NCBI GenBank assembly: GCA_049658265.1
Contig: JBASOM010000135.1
Location: 1-15,335, forward strand
Direction: 5' to 3'
DNA length: 15,335 nucleotides
DNA from: DTU063 sp001512695
GTDB taxonomy: Bacteria > Bacillota > Thermosediminibacteria > Thermosediminibacterales > Tepidanaerobacteraceae
Part shown: positions 1 through 6,323 of the stretch, piece after piece
Layout of the letters: each line of letters opens with the position of its first letter
How positions within the stretch are numbered: the first letter of the stretch is position 1
Position numbers and translations under genes: made by a program
The notes under the pieces: generated by a model
Databases searched by the model: none
Told to the model about the DNA's origin: nothing
The model's input: the letters and a program-made list of their open reading frames with translations, nothing else

Positions 1-1
1 G

Positions 2-387
2 AGGGAGGTATGCAGAGGGCTCAATATTCCCCCGGTTTTAAGCTTTGGAACCTGCACTGACACAGGAAGGATTTCCATGCTGGTGACGGCCTTGGCAGAT
101 CACCTGGACTTGGATATTCCGGACCTTCCCATTGCCATTACTGCCCTGAGTGGATGGAGCAAAAAGCTACTATAGACGGAGTTTTCGCCCTGGCATATGG
201 CACATTAACTCACATTTCCCCCGCTCCTTTTATATCCGGAGCTGGAAGACTTGTAAAACTGCTCACTGAAGACTTGGAAGAAATTACAGGTGGCAAAGTC
301 TTGCTGGGAGATGAGCCTAAAGAAGTGGCAGATAAAATAGAAAGTCATATACTAGAAAAATGGAAAGCCCTTGGAATGAAGTACTAA
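2..387 (+). pseudogene. cooS: Carbon monoxide dehydrogenase catalytic subunit CooS, C-terminal part, interrupted by a frameshift
   Basis: This is the 3' end of a Ni-Fe CO dehydrogenase gene (reversible CO to CO2 oxidation); the rest lies before the window. In frame 2 the sequence reads into SFGTCTDTGRISML, whose Cys (codon 53-55) matches the family's late C-cluster Cys ligand, and continues to PDLPIAIT. From 148 the homology continues in frame 1 with EWMEQKATIDG, then ITGGKVLLGD and the stop at 385-387. The switch falls at the C run 144-146: one more C would restore the usual PIAxTAPEWM wording. As it stands frame 2 stops at 173-175. Either the gene is broken near its end or this is a one-base homopolymer sequence error; the rest of the protein looks well conserved, which favours an error or a very recent mutation. 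An independent gene starting at the ATG at 154 is unlikely, because that Met is an internal conserved residue with no ribosome site of its own. Confidence 0.9.
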
Positions 388-388
388 G

Positions 389-409
389 AAAAGCCCACCA
401 GGGCTTTTT
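389..409 (+). terminator. Rho-independent terminator after cooS
   Basis: AAAAGCCC (389-396) and GGGCTTTT (401-408) form a perfect 8-bp stem around the loop ACCA, ending in a T run. It begins one base after the cooS stop codon and separates cooS from cas2. Confidence 0.8.
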
Positions 410-507
410 CATTTGCCAAGTATAGAGGAAATTGGAGTTTGATTATAGAATAAAACATAAAGCAAATATTACAAAACAGTAGTTCTGTTGTAAATCAGGT
501 GGACAAT

Positions 508-771
508 ATGTTTGTTATACTTGTGTATGATGTGGGCGAAAAGCGAGTGGCTAAAGTATTAAAGATATGTCGAAAGTATTTAACTTGGGTCCAAAACTCT
601 GTCCTTGAAGGAGAAATTTCTGCTGCAAATTTGAAAAAGCTTAAGCTTGAATTAAAAGGGGCTATCGACGAAGAAGAGGATTCGGTTATTATCTACATAC
701 TGAGAAGTACCAGGTATTCGGAGCGGCAAACGATGGGGATTAAAAAGGGTGGAGATGAATTATTTATATAG
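508..771 (+). CDS. cas2: CRISPR-associated protein Cas2 (orphan)
   Basis: Cas2 is the small ferredoxin-fold partner of the Cas1 spacer integrase. The 87-residue protein starts MFVILVYDV, the usual Cas2 first strand, with the conserved Asp at residue 8, and has the later strand VIIYILRS; length is normal for the family. I chose the ATG at 508 because AGGTGG (497-502) sits five bases upstream. A GTG at 499 would add only MDN and would overlap that ribosome site. No cas1, no other cas gene and no CRISPR array is visible in the window, so this copy is isolated. It lies after the cooS terminator and 14 bases before the LUD gene, suggesting co-transcription with the latter. The region 411-496 has no convincing promoter; TTGATT at 439-444 lacks a good partner. 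The identity is clear; whether it still works in spacer acquisition cannot be judged. Confidence 0.9.
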   Translation: MFVILVYDVGEKRVAKVLKICRKYLTWVQNSVLEGEISAANLKKLKLELKGAIDEEEDSVIIYILRSTRYSERQTMGIKKGGDELFI

Positions 772-785
772 ATAGGAGGGTTTAT

Positions 786-1421
786 ATGAGCGTTAAGTCA
801 AAATTTTATGAGGCAAGGTGCCAAAAAGCTGTCAAGGCTCTCATCAAAAACGGTTTTGACGCCATATATGTGCCCACCAAGGAAGAGGCTGTGAAAAAAG
901 CATTGGACCTAGTTCCCCCAAATGCAAAGGTAGGTGTGGGAGGCTCGGTTACCATCCGTGAACTCGGTATCGTGGATGAGTTAAAGGCCAGGGGCCATGA
1001 GCTTTTTGACCATTATCTAGCGGATACCCCGGATGAAAAAAACCGCATGCGGAAGGGCCAGCTGACCTGCGATGTCTTCTTTTCCAGCACCAATGCCCTA
1101 ACTCTTGACGGCAAGCTGGTAAACATAGACGGCACGGGCAACCGGGTAGCATCTATGATATTCGGGCCGGGACATGTGGTCCTAATTGTTGGCGCCAACA
1201 AAATAACTGATGACCTGCAGCAGGCCATGATAAGGGCAAAACATCTGGCAGCCCCCATGAATGCCATGAGACTAAACTTGAAGACCCCCTGTGCGACAAC
1301 AGGTTACTGCAGCGATTGTAACTCGGAAGACAGGATATGCAAGGTAACCACCATAATCGAATACAAACCCGATCTGACTAATTTTACGGTCATATTAGTA
1401 GGTGAGGAGATAGGATACTAG
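786..1421 (+). CDS. LUD-domain (LutC/YkgG-like, DUF162) lactate utilization family protein
   Basis: The 211-residue protein has the wording of the LUD family: GVGGSVTIRELG (50-61), a STNALTLDGKLVNIDGTG stretch (101-118) and GPGHVVLIVGANKI (127-140). Characterised LUD proteins LutB and LutC take part in L-lactate oxidation to pyruvate through iron-sulfur electron transfer, but stand-alone short members like this one are widespread in clostridia and their substrate is not established. The C-terminal part carries four cysteines (169, 175, 178, 185; CSDCNS in the middle), which could bind a metal or Fe-S cluster; this is inference. The ATG is preceded by AGGAGG at 773-779. There are no lutA or lutB partners in the window. 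The gene follows cas2 by 14 bases and ends before a two-way terminator. Confidence 0.85.
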   Translation: MSVKSKFYEARCQKAVKALIKNGFDAIYVPTKEEAVKKALDLVPPNAKVGVGGSVTIRELGIVDELKARGHELFDHYLADTPDEKNRMRKGQLTCDVFFSSTNALTLDGKLVNIDGTGNRVASMIFGPGHVVLIVGANKITDDLQQAMIRAKHLAAPMNAMRLNLKTPCATTGYCSDCNSEDRICKVTTIIEYKPDLTNFTVILVGEEIGY

Positions 1422-1450
1422 ATATTTTCATAAAAAGTGTTAGAAAAACA

Positions 1451-1496
1451 AAAAAGCCTGTACCGGCGGGATGTTGCCCGGTACAGGCCTTTTTTT
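1451..1496 (+). terminator. Bidirectional rho-independent terminator between the LUD gene and the M18 peptidase gene
   Basis: GCCTGTACCGG (1456-1466) and CCGGTACAGGC (1478-1488) form a perfect 11-bp stem. The stem is flanked by an A run on the left (1451-1455) and a T run on the right (1490-1496), so it can end transcription from both converging genes. Confidence 0.9.
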
Positions 1497-1501
1497 AATA
1501 T

Positions 1502-2917
1502 CTAGGCCTCAACTAAAAAGGCGTAATATGCTTTTTTGGCTTCATATAAATCGGCTTTGCTGGAGATTTCCCAAGGTGCGTGCATGTTAAGGAGGGCTAC
1601 GCCTGCATCGATGACTTCCATGCCATAGTTGGCCAGGATGTAGGCTATGGTGCCACCACCGCCCTGGTCAACCTTGCCCAGTTCCGATATCTGCCAGGTG
1701 ACATCGTGCTTTTCCATGATTTTCCGAATTTCTGCGATAAACTCGGGATTTGCATCATTGCTGCCGCTCTTGCCCCTGGCCCCCGTGTACTTGTTAAACA
1801 CGATACCCTTGCCGAAAAATGCGGCACTTTGCTTTTCCATAACTTCAGGATAGTTGGGGTCAAAGGCGGCACTCACATCAGAGGATATCATTTTGGAATT
1901 GGCCAGAGCCCGCCTTATAGTAAGCTCGCTGTAATTCCCCATCAAATTGGCGATTTCAGCTACGGTGTTTTCGAAGAACCTTGAGTGCATGCCCGTCGCG
2001 CCGACACTGCCGATTTCCTCTTTGTCAACGAGGAGAGTGACGCATGTCTTTTCCGGCTTTTCAATTTCCATCATGGCTTCAAAGGAAGTGTAAGCACACA
2101 CCCTGTCGTCCTGGCCGTAAGCCATGATCATGCTGTTGTCAAAGCCGTAGTGCCTCGCCCTTCCGGCAGGGACCACTTCAATTTCTGCGGATACAAAATC
2201 CTCTTCGACTATACCGTATTTGTCATTTAGGATTTTTAATATATTTTGCTTTACCCTATTTTTGACCTTCTTGTCATTTATGGGAATGCTGCCAACCAGG
2301 ACATTGAGTTTTTCCCCTTCAACACCCTCGGCCAGGCTCTTTTTCATCTGGTCTTTTGCTAGGTGAATGAGCAGGTCCGATACTCCAAACACCGGATCAC
2401 CGTCATCTTCTCCGATGACTACATTGATTTTGGTCCCGTCTTTCTTTACAATAACCCCGTGAAGGGCCAGGGGCATTGTCACCCACTGGTATTTTTTAAT
2501 TCCCCCGTAGTAATGGGTGTCAAGGAGGGCCAGACCTGTATCTTCATACAGGGGATTTTGCTTTAGGTCAAGCCTGGGTGAGTCTACATGGGCACCCAGT
2601 ATGAGCATTCCATCCTCCAAAGGCCTTTTTCCTATCACAAACAGGGCTATGGTCTTACCCATTAATTCCGCATATACCTTGTCGCCGGCTTTCAGCTTCT
2701 TGTTTGCCTCAATCAAATCCTGGAGATTCTTGTAACCGGCCTTTTCTGCCCTGTTTCGAAATTCTTCCACACATTCCCTTTCGGTTTTGCAGCGGGACAT
2801 AAAGTCTATATACCTGTCGGCTAATTCAAAAACATTCTTTAAGTCCTTTTGTGAATATTTATCCCATGCAATTTCATATTCTTTTGCAAAAGGAGATTTT
2901 TTCTTGTTATCTTCCAT
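1502..2917 (-). CDS. M18 family aminopeptidase (aspartyl aminopeptidase type)
   Basis: M18 peptidases are cytosolic dinuclear zinc aminopeptidases that release N-terminal residues, often acidic ones, in peptide turnover. The 471-residue product has the expected metal and catalytic sites in order: H110 and D112 in GAHVDSPRLD, D270/D271 in GQDDR, E300/E301 in DKEEIGS, D347 in SSDVSAA and H446 in NMHAPWE. Length fits the family. The start is the ATG at 2917 because GGAGG (2926-2930 read on the minus strand) lies eight bases upstream; a GTG at 2935 would add six residues and would put that ribosome site inside the gene. The gene stands alone, convergent with the LUD gene and divergent from the ribU unit. 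Upstream on the minus strand AT-rich TATACT/GATAAT elements could serve as its -10, but no clear -35 is seen. The exact substrate preference cannot be read from sequence. Confidence 0.93.
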   Translation of the reverse strand: MEDNKKKSPFAKEYEIAWDKYSQKDLKNVFELADRYIDFMSRCKTERECVEEFRNRAEKAGYKNLQDLIEANKKLKAGDKVYAELMGKTIALFVIGKRPLEDGMLILGAHVDSPRLDLKQNPLYEDTGLALLDTHYYGGIKKYQWVTMPLALHGVIVKKDGTKINVVIGEDDGDPVFGVSDLLIHLAKDQMKKSLAEGVEGEKLNVLVGSIPINDKKVKNRVKQNILKILNDKYGIVEEDFVSAEIEVVPAGRARHYGFDNSMIMAYGQDDRVCAYTSFEAMMEIEKPEKTCVTLLVDKEEIGSVGATGMHSRFFENTVAEIANLMGNYSELTIRRALANSKMISSDVSAAFDPNYPEVMEKQSAAFFGKGIVFNKYTGARGKSGSNDANPEFIAEIRKIMEKHDVTWQISELGKVDQGGGGTIAYILANYGMEVIDAGVALLNMHAPWEISSKADLYEAKKAYYAFLVEA

Positions 2918-3006
2918 AGAATATACCTCCAACACTTTTATAATTATCTATAGTATATTTTACCAAACAAGAAAAAATACACAACCAAAACCAGGTAAAC
3001 AAAACA

Positions 3007-3035
3007 TTGACATTTGCACTTTTTAGTGCTATTAT
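3007..3035 (+). promoter_or_regulatory. Sigma-A type promoter of the FMN riboswitch-ribU unit
   Basis: TTGACA (3007-3012) and TATTAT (3030-3035) are separated by exactly 17 bases. The spacer contains an inverted repeat, GCACT-TTTT-AGTGC (3016-3029). Transcription would begin shortly before the riboswitch. Confidence 0.8.
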
Positions 3036-3058
3036 ATGGATAACAGAATACGCCAGAT

Positions 3059-3184
3059 ATAATCTTCAGGGCAGGGTGAAATTCCCGACCGGCGGTAATG
3101 CGCAATGGCGCTAGCCCGCGAGCGCAAGCTGACTTCGGTGAGATTCCGAGGCCGACAGTTAAAGTCTGGATGGGAGAAGATTAT
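3059..3184 (+). ncRNA. FMN riboswitch (RFN element)
   Basis: This RNA binds flavin mononucleotide and turns down the downstream riboflavin gene when FMN is plentiful. The conserved blocks are all present in order: AGGGCAGGGTGAAATTCCCG, GACCGGCGGT, AGCCCGCGAGCG, GATTCCGAGGCCGACAG and GTCTGGATGGGAGAAGA. The closing helix P1 pairs ATAATCTTC (3059-3067) with GAAGATTAT (3176-3184). It lies directly upstream of ribU, exactly the gene this class is known to control. Confidence 0.97.
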
Positions 3185-3199
3185 TTTTTGATGCCTTCG

Positions 3200-3230
3200 T
3201 TCCCTGGGATTATATCTTGGGGAATTTTTA
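3200..3230 (+). terminator. Putative expression-platform terminator of the FMN riboswitch
   Basis: TTCCCTGGG (3200-3208) can pair with CTTGGGGAA (3216-3224) in a nine-pair stem with three G-U pairs, followed by TTTTTA. The hairpin sits between P1 and the ribU ribosome site, where a riboswitch-controlled terminator is expected. The wobbles make it weak, so control of translation is an alternative. Confidence 0.45.
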
Positions 3231-3249
3231 TTTATGGAGGTAGTGCTAA

Positions 3250-3819
3250 ATGAAAAACGGAGTCAAAAACCTTGTAAGAATCACAATGCTTTCAGCCCTA
3301 GCAGTGGTATTGATGTTTTTGATCAGGTTCCCCTTGATCCCGGCAGCGCCATTTTTGGAATATGATCCGGGAGATGTGCCTGCCTTAATAGCCGCGTTTT
3401 TGTTCGGGCCGGGTGCCGGTGTTGTCGTCACCTTAATGGTATCCCTAATCCAGGCCATGACCGTCAGCGCAGGCAGCGGCTGGATAGGGGGTCTTATGCA
3501 TTTTGTTGCGACAGGCACCATGGTAACTGTTGCAGGCATCATCTACAAGAGAATCCACACCTTCAGGGGAGCAATAATTGCATTGGTGGTAAGTTCCATT
3601 GCCATGACCCTTGTGATGATACCCCTCAACCTTATTTTCACCACAAAATTTATGAATGTGCCCGTGGATGTGGTAAAGACCATGCTCGTTCCGGTCATTA
3701 TCCCCTTTAACCTGATAAAGGCAATCCTCAATTCGGCCCTGACGGTTTTTGTCTACAAGCCGGTTGGCAGGTTCCTGAGGGTGGATATGGGCCTCAGCAA
3801 GAGCAGCCAGGAAGTTTAA
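3250..3819 (+). CDS. ribU: Riboflavin ECF transporter substrate-binding (S) component RibU
   Basis: RibU is the membrane protein that captures riboflavin and works with the shared ECF energising module (two ATPases plus EcfT), which is not in this window. The 189-residue protein has several hydrophobic segments (roughly residues 12-32, 45-72, 78-99, 108-130 and 145-170). It also carries the family motif EYDPGDVP (37-44) after the first segment, with a following LFGPGAG turn. GGAGG at 3236-3240 lies nine bases before the ATG. The riboswitch upstream independently supports flavin transport. No terminator is visible between ribU and the next promoter, which begins 21 bases after the stop. Confidence 0.93.
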   Translation: MKNGVKNLVRITMLSALAVVLMFLIRFPLIPAAPFLEYDPGDVPALIAAFLFGPGAGVVVTLMVSLIQAMTVSAGSGWIGGLMHFVATGTMVTVAGIIYKRIHTFRGAIIALVVSSIAMTLVMIPLNLIFTTKFMNVPVDVVKTMLVPVIIPFNLIKAILNSALTVFVYKPVGRFLRVDMGLSKSSQEV

Positions 3820-3840
3820 AGAAAAAAGTTCTAAAAAAAG

Positions 3841-3869
3841 TTGACACCTGCTTTGGAATGGTGTATTAT
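3841..3869 (+). promoter_or_regulatory. Sigma-A type promoter of the T-box-trpB2-trpP operon
   Basis: TTGACA (3841-3846) and TATTAT (3864-3869) are separated by 17 bases, the same hexamers and spacing as the ribU promoter. Transcription would start near 3876, just before T-box stem I. Confidence 0.8.
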
Positions 3870-3875
3870 ATACGG

Positions 3876-4201
3876 TAACAAATTGAGAAATTCCGTGAAG
3901 GGGAAGAGTAATCTAGACGAAAGGTCAAAGAGAGCCGCCGCTGGTGGGAGTGCGGTACCGGAAGTCTTGATGAATGGGCCCCAGAGAAGGTGCGGCAAAA
4001 TTACAGTAGCTGCACACGGCAAGTCCCCCGTTAGCAGAGGACAGGATATCGCGATATCATCGCCGTATCCGGAAGAGTGAGTATTACATTGAGGTGGCAA
4101 AGCATTTTATCCTGAAGATAAAATGCTTTTTTGTTACCAAGTGTAAGACTAATTTGGGTGGCACCGCGGAACAACCGTCCCTTAACTGGGACGGTTTTTT
4201 T
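3876..4201 (+). ncRNA. T-box leader RNA, tryptophan-specific
   Basis: The leader senses uncharged tRNA and allows readthrough into the operon when the cognate amino acid is short. The T-box sequence AATTTGGGTGGCACCGCGG is at 4151-4169, followed by a terminator. Stem I elements are seen upstream: AGAGTAA on the 5' side of the specifier loop, AGAGAG and GGTGGGAGTGCGG in the distal part, and GAATGGG on the 3' side. The specifier is TGG (Trp) at 3975-3977, placed just before CCCC that can pair with GGGG near 3900. The Trp specifier agrees with the downstream trpB2 and trpP genes. A long hairpin at 4093-4138 takes the position of stem III. The region 4037-4066 contains the perfect palindrome GATATCGCGATATC, probably part of the stem II region. 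Confidence 0.95.
4173..4201 (+). terminator. T-box regulated terminator
   Basis: AACCGTCCC (4173-4181) and GGGACGGTT (4188-4196) form a perfect 9-bp stem with loop TTAACT and a T run to 4201. The 5' arm overlaps the region expected to pair with the T-box sequence in the antiterminator. Confidence 0.92.
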
Positions 4202-4382
4202 GTTTTAATTGATTCTCTCAGGCTCAAAGGGAAAGTTCTTCTTTGACGCCAAAGAAAGGGAGATGCGGGGTGATAGAAATGACATGAAAGCGGACAATTG
4301 AAATATACAACAGCTTGAAGGCTTTGCGAAAAGGAAATCTTAAAAGGCTAGTGAGAAAATTTTTAAGCAAGGAGAGATTGAG
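4202..4382 (+). other. Untranslated stretch between the T-box terminator and trpB2
   Basis: These 181 bases hold no gene that I can support. A 7-bp hairpin, TTCTTTG-ACGC-CAAAGAA, lies at 4239-4256. The ribosome site of trpB2 (AAGGAG, 4369-4374) is at the end. The stretch is longer than needed for a T-box operon leader, and its role is unknown. Confidence 0.6.
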
Positions 4383-5732
4383 ATGAAGGAAACAAAAATT
4401 TTGTTGACTGAAAAAGAAATTCCTACCCATTGGTATAATATTCAGGCTGACATGCCAAATCCCCTACAACCTCCCCTGAGCCCTGCGACGGGAAAGCCGG
4501 CTACCCCCGATGAACTGGGAGCAATTTTCCCGGAGGAAATTATAAAGCAGGAAGCGAGCACAGAGCGCTTTATCGAAATACCCGAGGAAGTAAGAAGTCT
4601 TTATGCCCTGTGGAGGCCCACACCCGTGTATAGGGCATATCGCCTGGAAAGGGCATTGGATACGCCGGCAAGAATCTACTTTAAGCATGAAGGCGTAAGC
4701 CCTGCCGGCAGCCACAAGTTAAATACCGCCATACCCCAGGCCTATTACAACAAAATGCAGGGAATTAAGCGGCTGGCCACCGAGACCGGTGCGGGCCAGT
4801 GGGGAACTGCCCTTTCCATGGCCTGTAAGTTCTTTGGCATAGACTGCACCGTCTACATGGTTAAGATAAGCTACAATCAAAAGCCCTATCGCCGTTCGAT
4901 GATGGAGCTTTTCGGGGCAGAGGTCTTTGCAAGCCCCAGCGACAAGACCGAAGCCGGCCGCGAAGTGCTGAAAAAAGACCCGGATTCCAACGGCAGCCTT
5001 GGCATTGCCATAAGCGAAGCGGTGGAAGATGCGGCCAAAAATCCGGATACCAATTATTCCTTGGGCAGCGTATTGAACCACGTGGTGCTGCATCAGACCG
5101 TGATAGGCCTTGAGGCGAAAAAGCAGATGGAAAAGGCCGGCTACTATCCGGAAGTGGTCATTGCCTGTTCCGGCGGCGGCAGCAATTTTGGCGGCCTTGC
5201 CATGCCCTTCGTACAGGACAAAATCAAGGAAGGCAAAAAGACCCGCATCGTCGCTGCAGAGCCTGCTGCCTGTCCCAGCTTGACGAAAGGCAAATTCACC
5301 TACGACTACGGCGACGTGGCCCATCTGACTCCGAAGATGATGATGTACACTTTGGGAAGCGACTTTATGCCCCCGGGCATTCACGCGGGAGGCCTCAGAT
5401 ATCACGGCTCATCCCCAATCCAGAGCCAGCTCTTGCACGACGGCCTGATTGAAGCAGTAGCCTATGAGCAGCAGGACGTCTTTGAGGCAGCCGTGCTCTT
5501 TGCCCAAAGTGAAGGCATCGTGCCGGCACCGGAATCATCCCATGCGGTGAAGGCTGCCATTGACGAAGCTTTAAAAGCTAGAGAAGCCGGCGAGAGCAAG
5601 ACCATTCTCTTTGGCTTAAGCGGCCACGGATACTTTGACATGACAGCATTTGACAGTTTTCTTTCAGGCAAACTGCAAAATTCCCGTTTGCCTGAGGATG
5701 CTATTAAAAAAGCTCTCGATAAACTGTCGTAA
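4383..5732 (+). CDS. trpB: TrpB2-type tryptophan synthase beta-like enzyme
   Basis: This is a PLP enzyme that joins indole (or a related acceptor) with L-serine to give L-tryptophan. The 449-residue protein is of the long TrpB2 class rather than the roughly 400-residue TrpB1 class. It opens with an N-terminal extension (THWYNIQADMPNPLQPP), carries the PLP lysine in AGSHKLNTA (K112), the catalytic glutamate in ATETGAGQWG (E134), the phosphate-binding loop CSGGGSN (262-268) and a late GLSGHGYFD stretch. AAGGAG lies eight bases before the ATG. No trpA or other trp gene accompanies it, as is common for TrpB2, which can work without TrpA. It is followed 28 bases later by trpP and is under the Trp T-box, so it is probably made during tryptophan starvation, using free indole. 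The physiological indole source is not visible. Confidence 0.94.
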   Translation: MKETKILLTEKEIPTHWYNIQADMPNPLQPPLSPATGKPATPDELGAIFPEEIIKQEASTERFIEIPEEVRSLYALWRPTPVYRAYRLERALDTPARIYFKHEGVSPAGSHKLNTAIPQAYYNKMQGIKRLATETGAGQWGTALSMACKFFGIDCTVYMVKISYNQKPYRRSMMELFGAEVFASPSDKTEAGREVLKKDPDSNGSLGIAISEAVEDAAKNPDTNYSLGSVLNHVVLHQTVIGLEAKKQMEKAGYYPEVVIACSGGGSNFGGLAMPFVQDKIKEGKKTRIVAAEPAACPSLTKGKFTYDYGDVAHLTPKMMMYTLGSDFMPPGIHAGGLRYHGSSPIQSQLLHDGLIEAVAYEQQDVFEAAVLFAQSEGIVPAPESSHAVKAAIDEALKAREAGESKTILFGLSGHGYFDMTAFDSFLSGKLQNSRLPEDAIKKALDKLS

Positions 5733-5760
5733 AGTGAAAAAATAACGGAGGGAAAGAACG

Positions 5761-6273
5761 ATGAAACTTAAGGATATGATTTTGACATCACTGCTGATAG
5801 CTATAGGCTTGGTGCTTCACTATGTAGTTCCACCCATTGTGGGTGGCATGAAACCGGATTTCTTGCTGGCGATGCTCTTTGTGGCCCTTTATATAGACCA
5901 TAGCCCCAAGAATGCCTTGCTTGCAGGACTGCTCGCCGGGACATTCTCAGCCCTTACAACGGGCTTTCCCGGCGGCCAGGTTGCCAACATGGTTGACAAA
6001 TTCGTCACGGCCTTTGCGGTAATGGCCATGATAAAGGCGTTTCAGAGCTTTAATTCCAACCTGACCGTCCTGTTTACGGCCTTTGTCGGCACCGTGATAA
6101 GCGGCGTGGTCTTTTTACAGACGGCCCTATTCGTAGTTGGAAGCCTGCCCATGGCCTTTTCGGTGCTCTTTACCAGCATAGTCATTCCCGCAGCCCTGAT
6201 AAACACCGCTGTCACATTCATATGTTACAAAGTGGTGTTCTCTACAAAAAGCATGATTACTCACAAGGCCTGA
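5761..6273 (+). CDS. trpP: Tryptophan transporter TrpP
   Basis: TrpP proteins are small integral membrane tryptophan transporters of Firmicutes. The 170-residue product has about five hydrophobic segments (residues 6-26, 33-46, 51-68, 78-94, 101-160 as a pair). It also has the family wording GGMKPDFLLAM (28-38) after the first segment and TTGFPGGQVANMVDK (66-80). GGAGGG (5747-5752) precedes the ATG by eight bases. It is the second gene of the T-box operon, so import and TrpB2 synthesis of tryptophan respond together to tRNA-Trp charging. The identity rests on both the sequence pattern and this context. Confidence 0.9.
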   Translation: MKLKDMILTSLLIAIGLVLHYVVPPIVGGMKPDFLLAMLFVALYIDHSPKNALLAGLLAGTFSALTTGFPGGQVANMVDKFVTAFAVMAMIKAFQSFNSNLTVLFTAFVGTVISGVVFLQTALFVVGSLPMAFSVLFTSIVIPAALINTAVTFICYKVVFSTKSMITHKA

Positions 6274-6281
6274 AAGTCTTG

Positions 6282-6319
6282 AAGCTGTCGCAAGCTGAAT
6301 CTAGTTTGCGGCAGCTTTT
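6282..6319 (+). terminator. Terminator-like dispersed repeat, copy 1 (after trpP)
   Basis: AAGCTGTCGCAAGCT (6282-6296) pairs with AGTTTGCGGCAGCTT (6303-6317) in a 15-pair stem with two G-U pairs, followed by TTTTATATT. It begins nine bases after the trpP stop and lies between converging genes. The 36 bases 6284-6319 recur at 12826-12861 with two differences. Confidence 0.8.
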
Positions 6320-6323
6320 ATAT

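Noticed and set aside
475..490. Small inverted repeat AACAG-TAGTT-CTGTT before cas2, considered as a CRISPR repeat remnant or operator
   Set aside because: Only five base pairs and a single copy, so it cannot be told from chance.
949..1267. Minus-strand reading frames inside the LUD gene
   Set aside because: They overlap a well-conserved protein on the plus strand, and their products show no recognisable pattern.
3841..4100. Open reading frames on both strands over the T-box leader
   Set aside because: The region is fully explained by conserved T-box RNA structure, and no ribosome site is present.
4205..4235. Glycine-riboswitch-like CTCTCAGGCTCAAAGG
   Set aside because: The rest of the glycine aptamer core is absent; the upstream CACCGCGG belongs to the T-box, and the downstream genes have no link to glycine.
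4288..4386. Short reading frame whose TGA overlaps the trpB2 ATG (possible leader peptide)
   Set aside because: It has no ATG and no separate ribosome site; the Lys/Arg-rich product looks like chance reading of A-rich leader.
4719..5405. 228-residue minus-strand frame opposite trpB2
   Set aside because: The plus strand encodes every catalytic motif of TrpB; the antisense frame is a codon-bias shadow.
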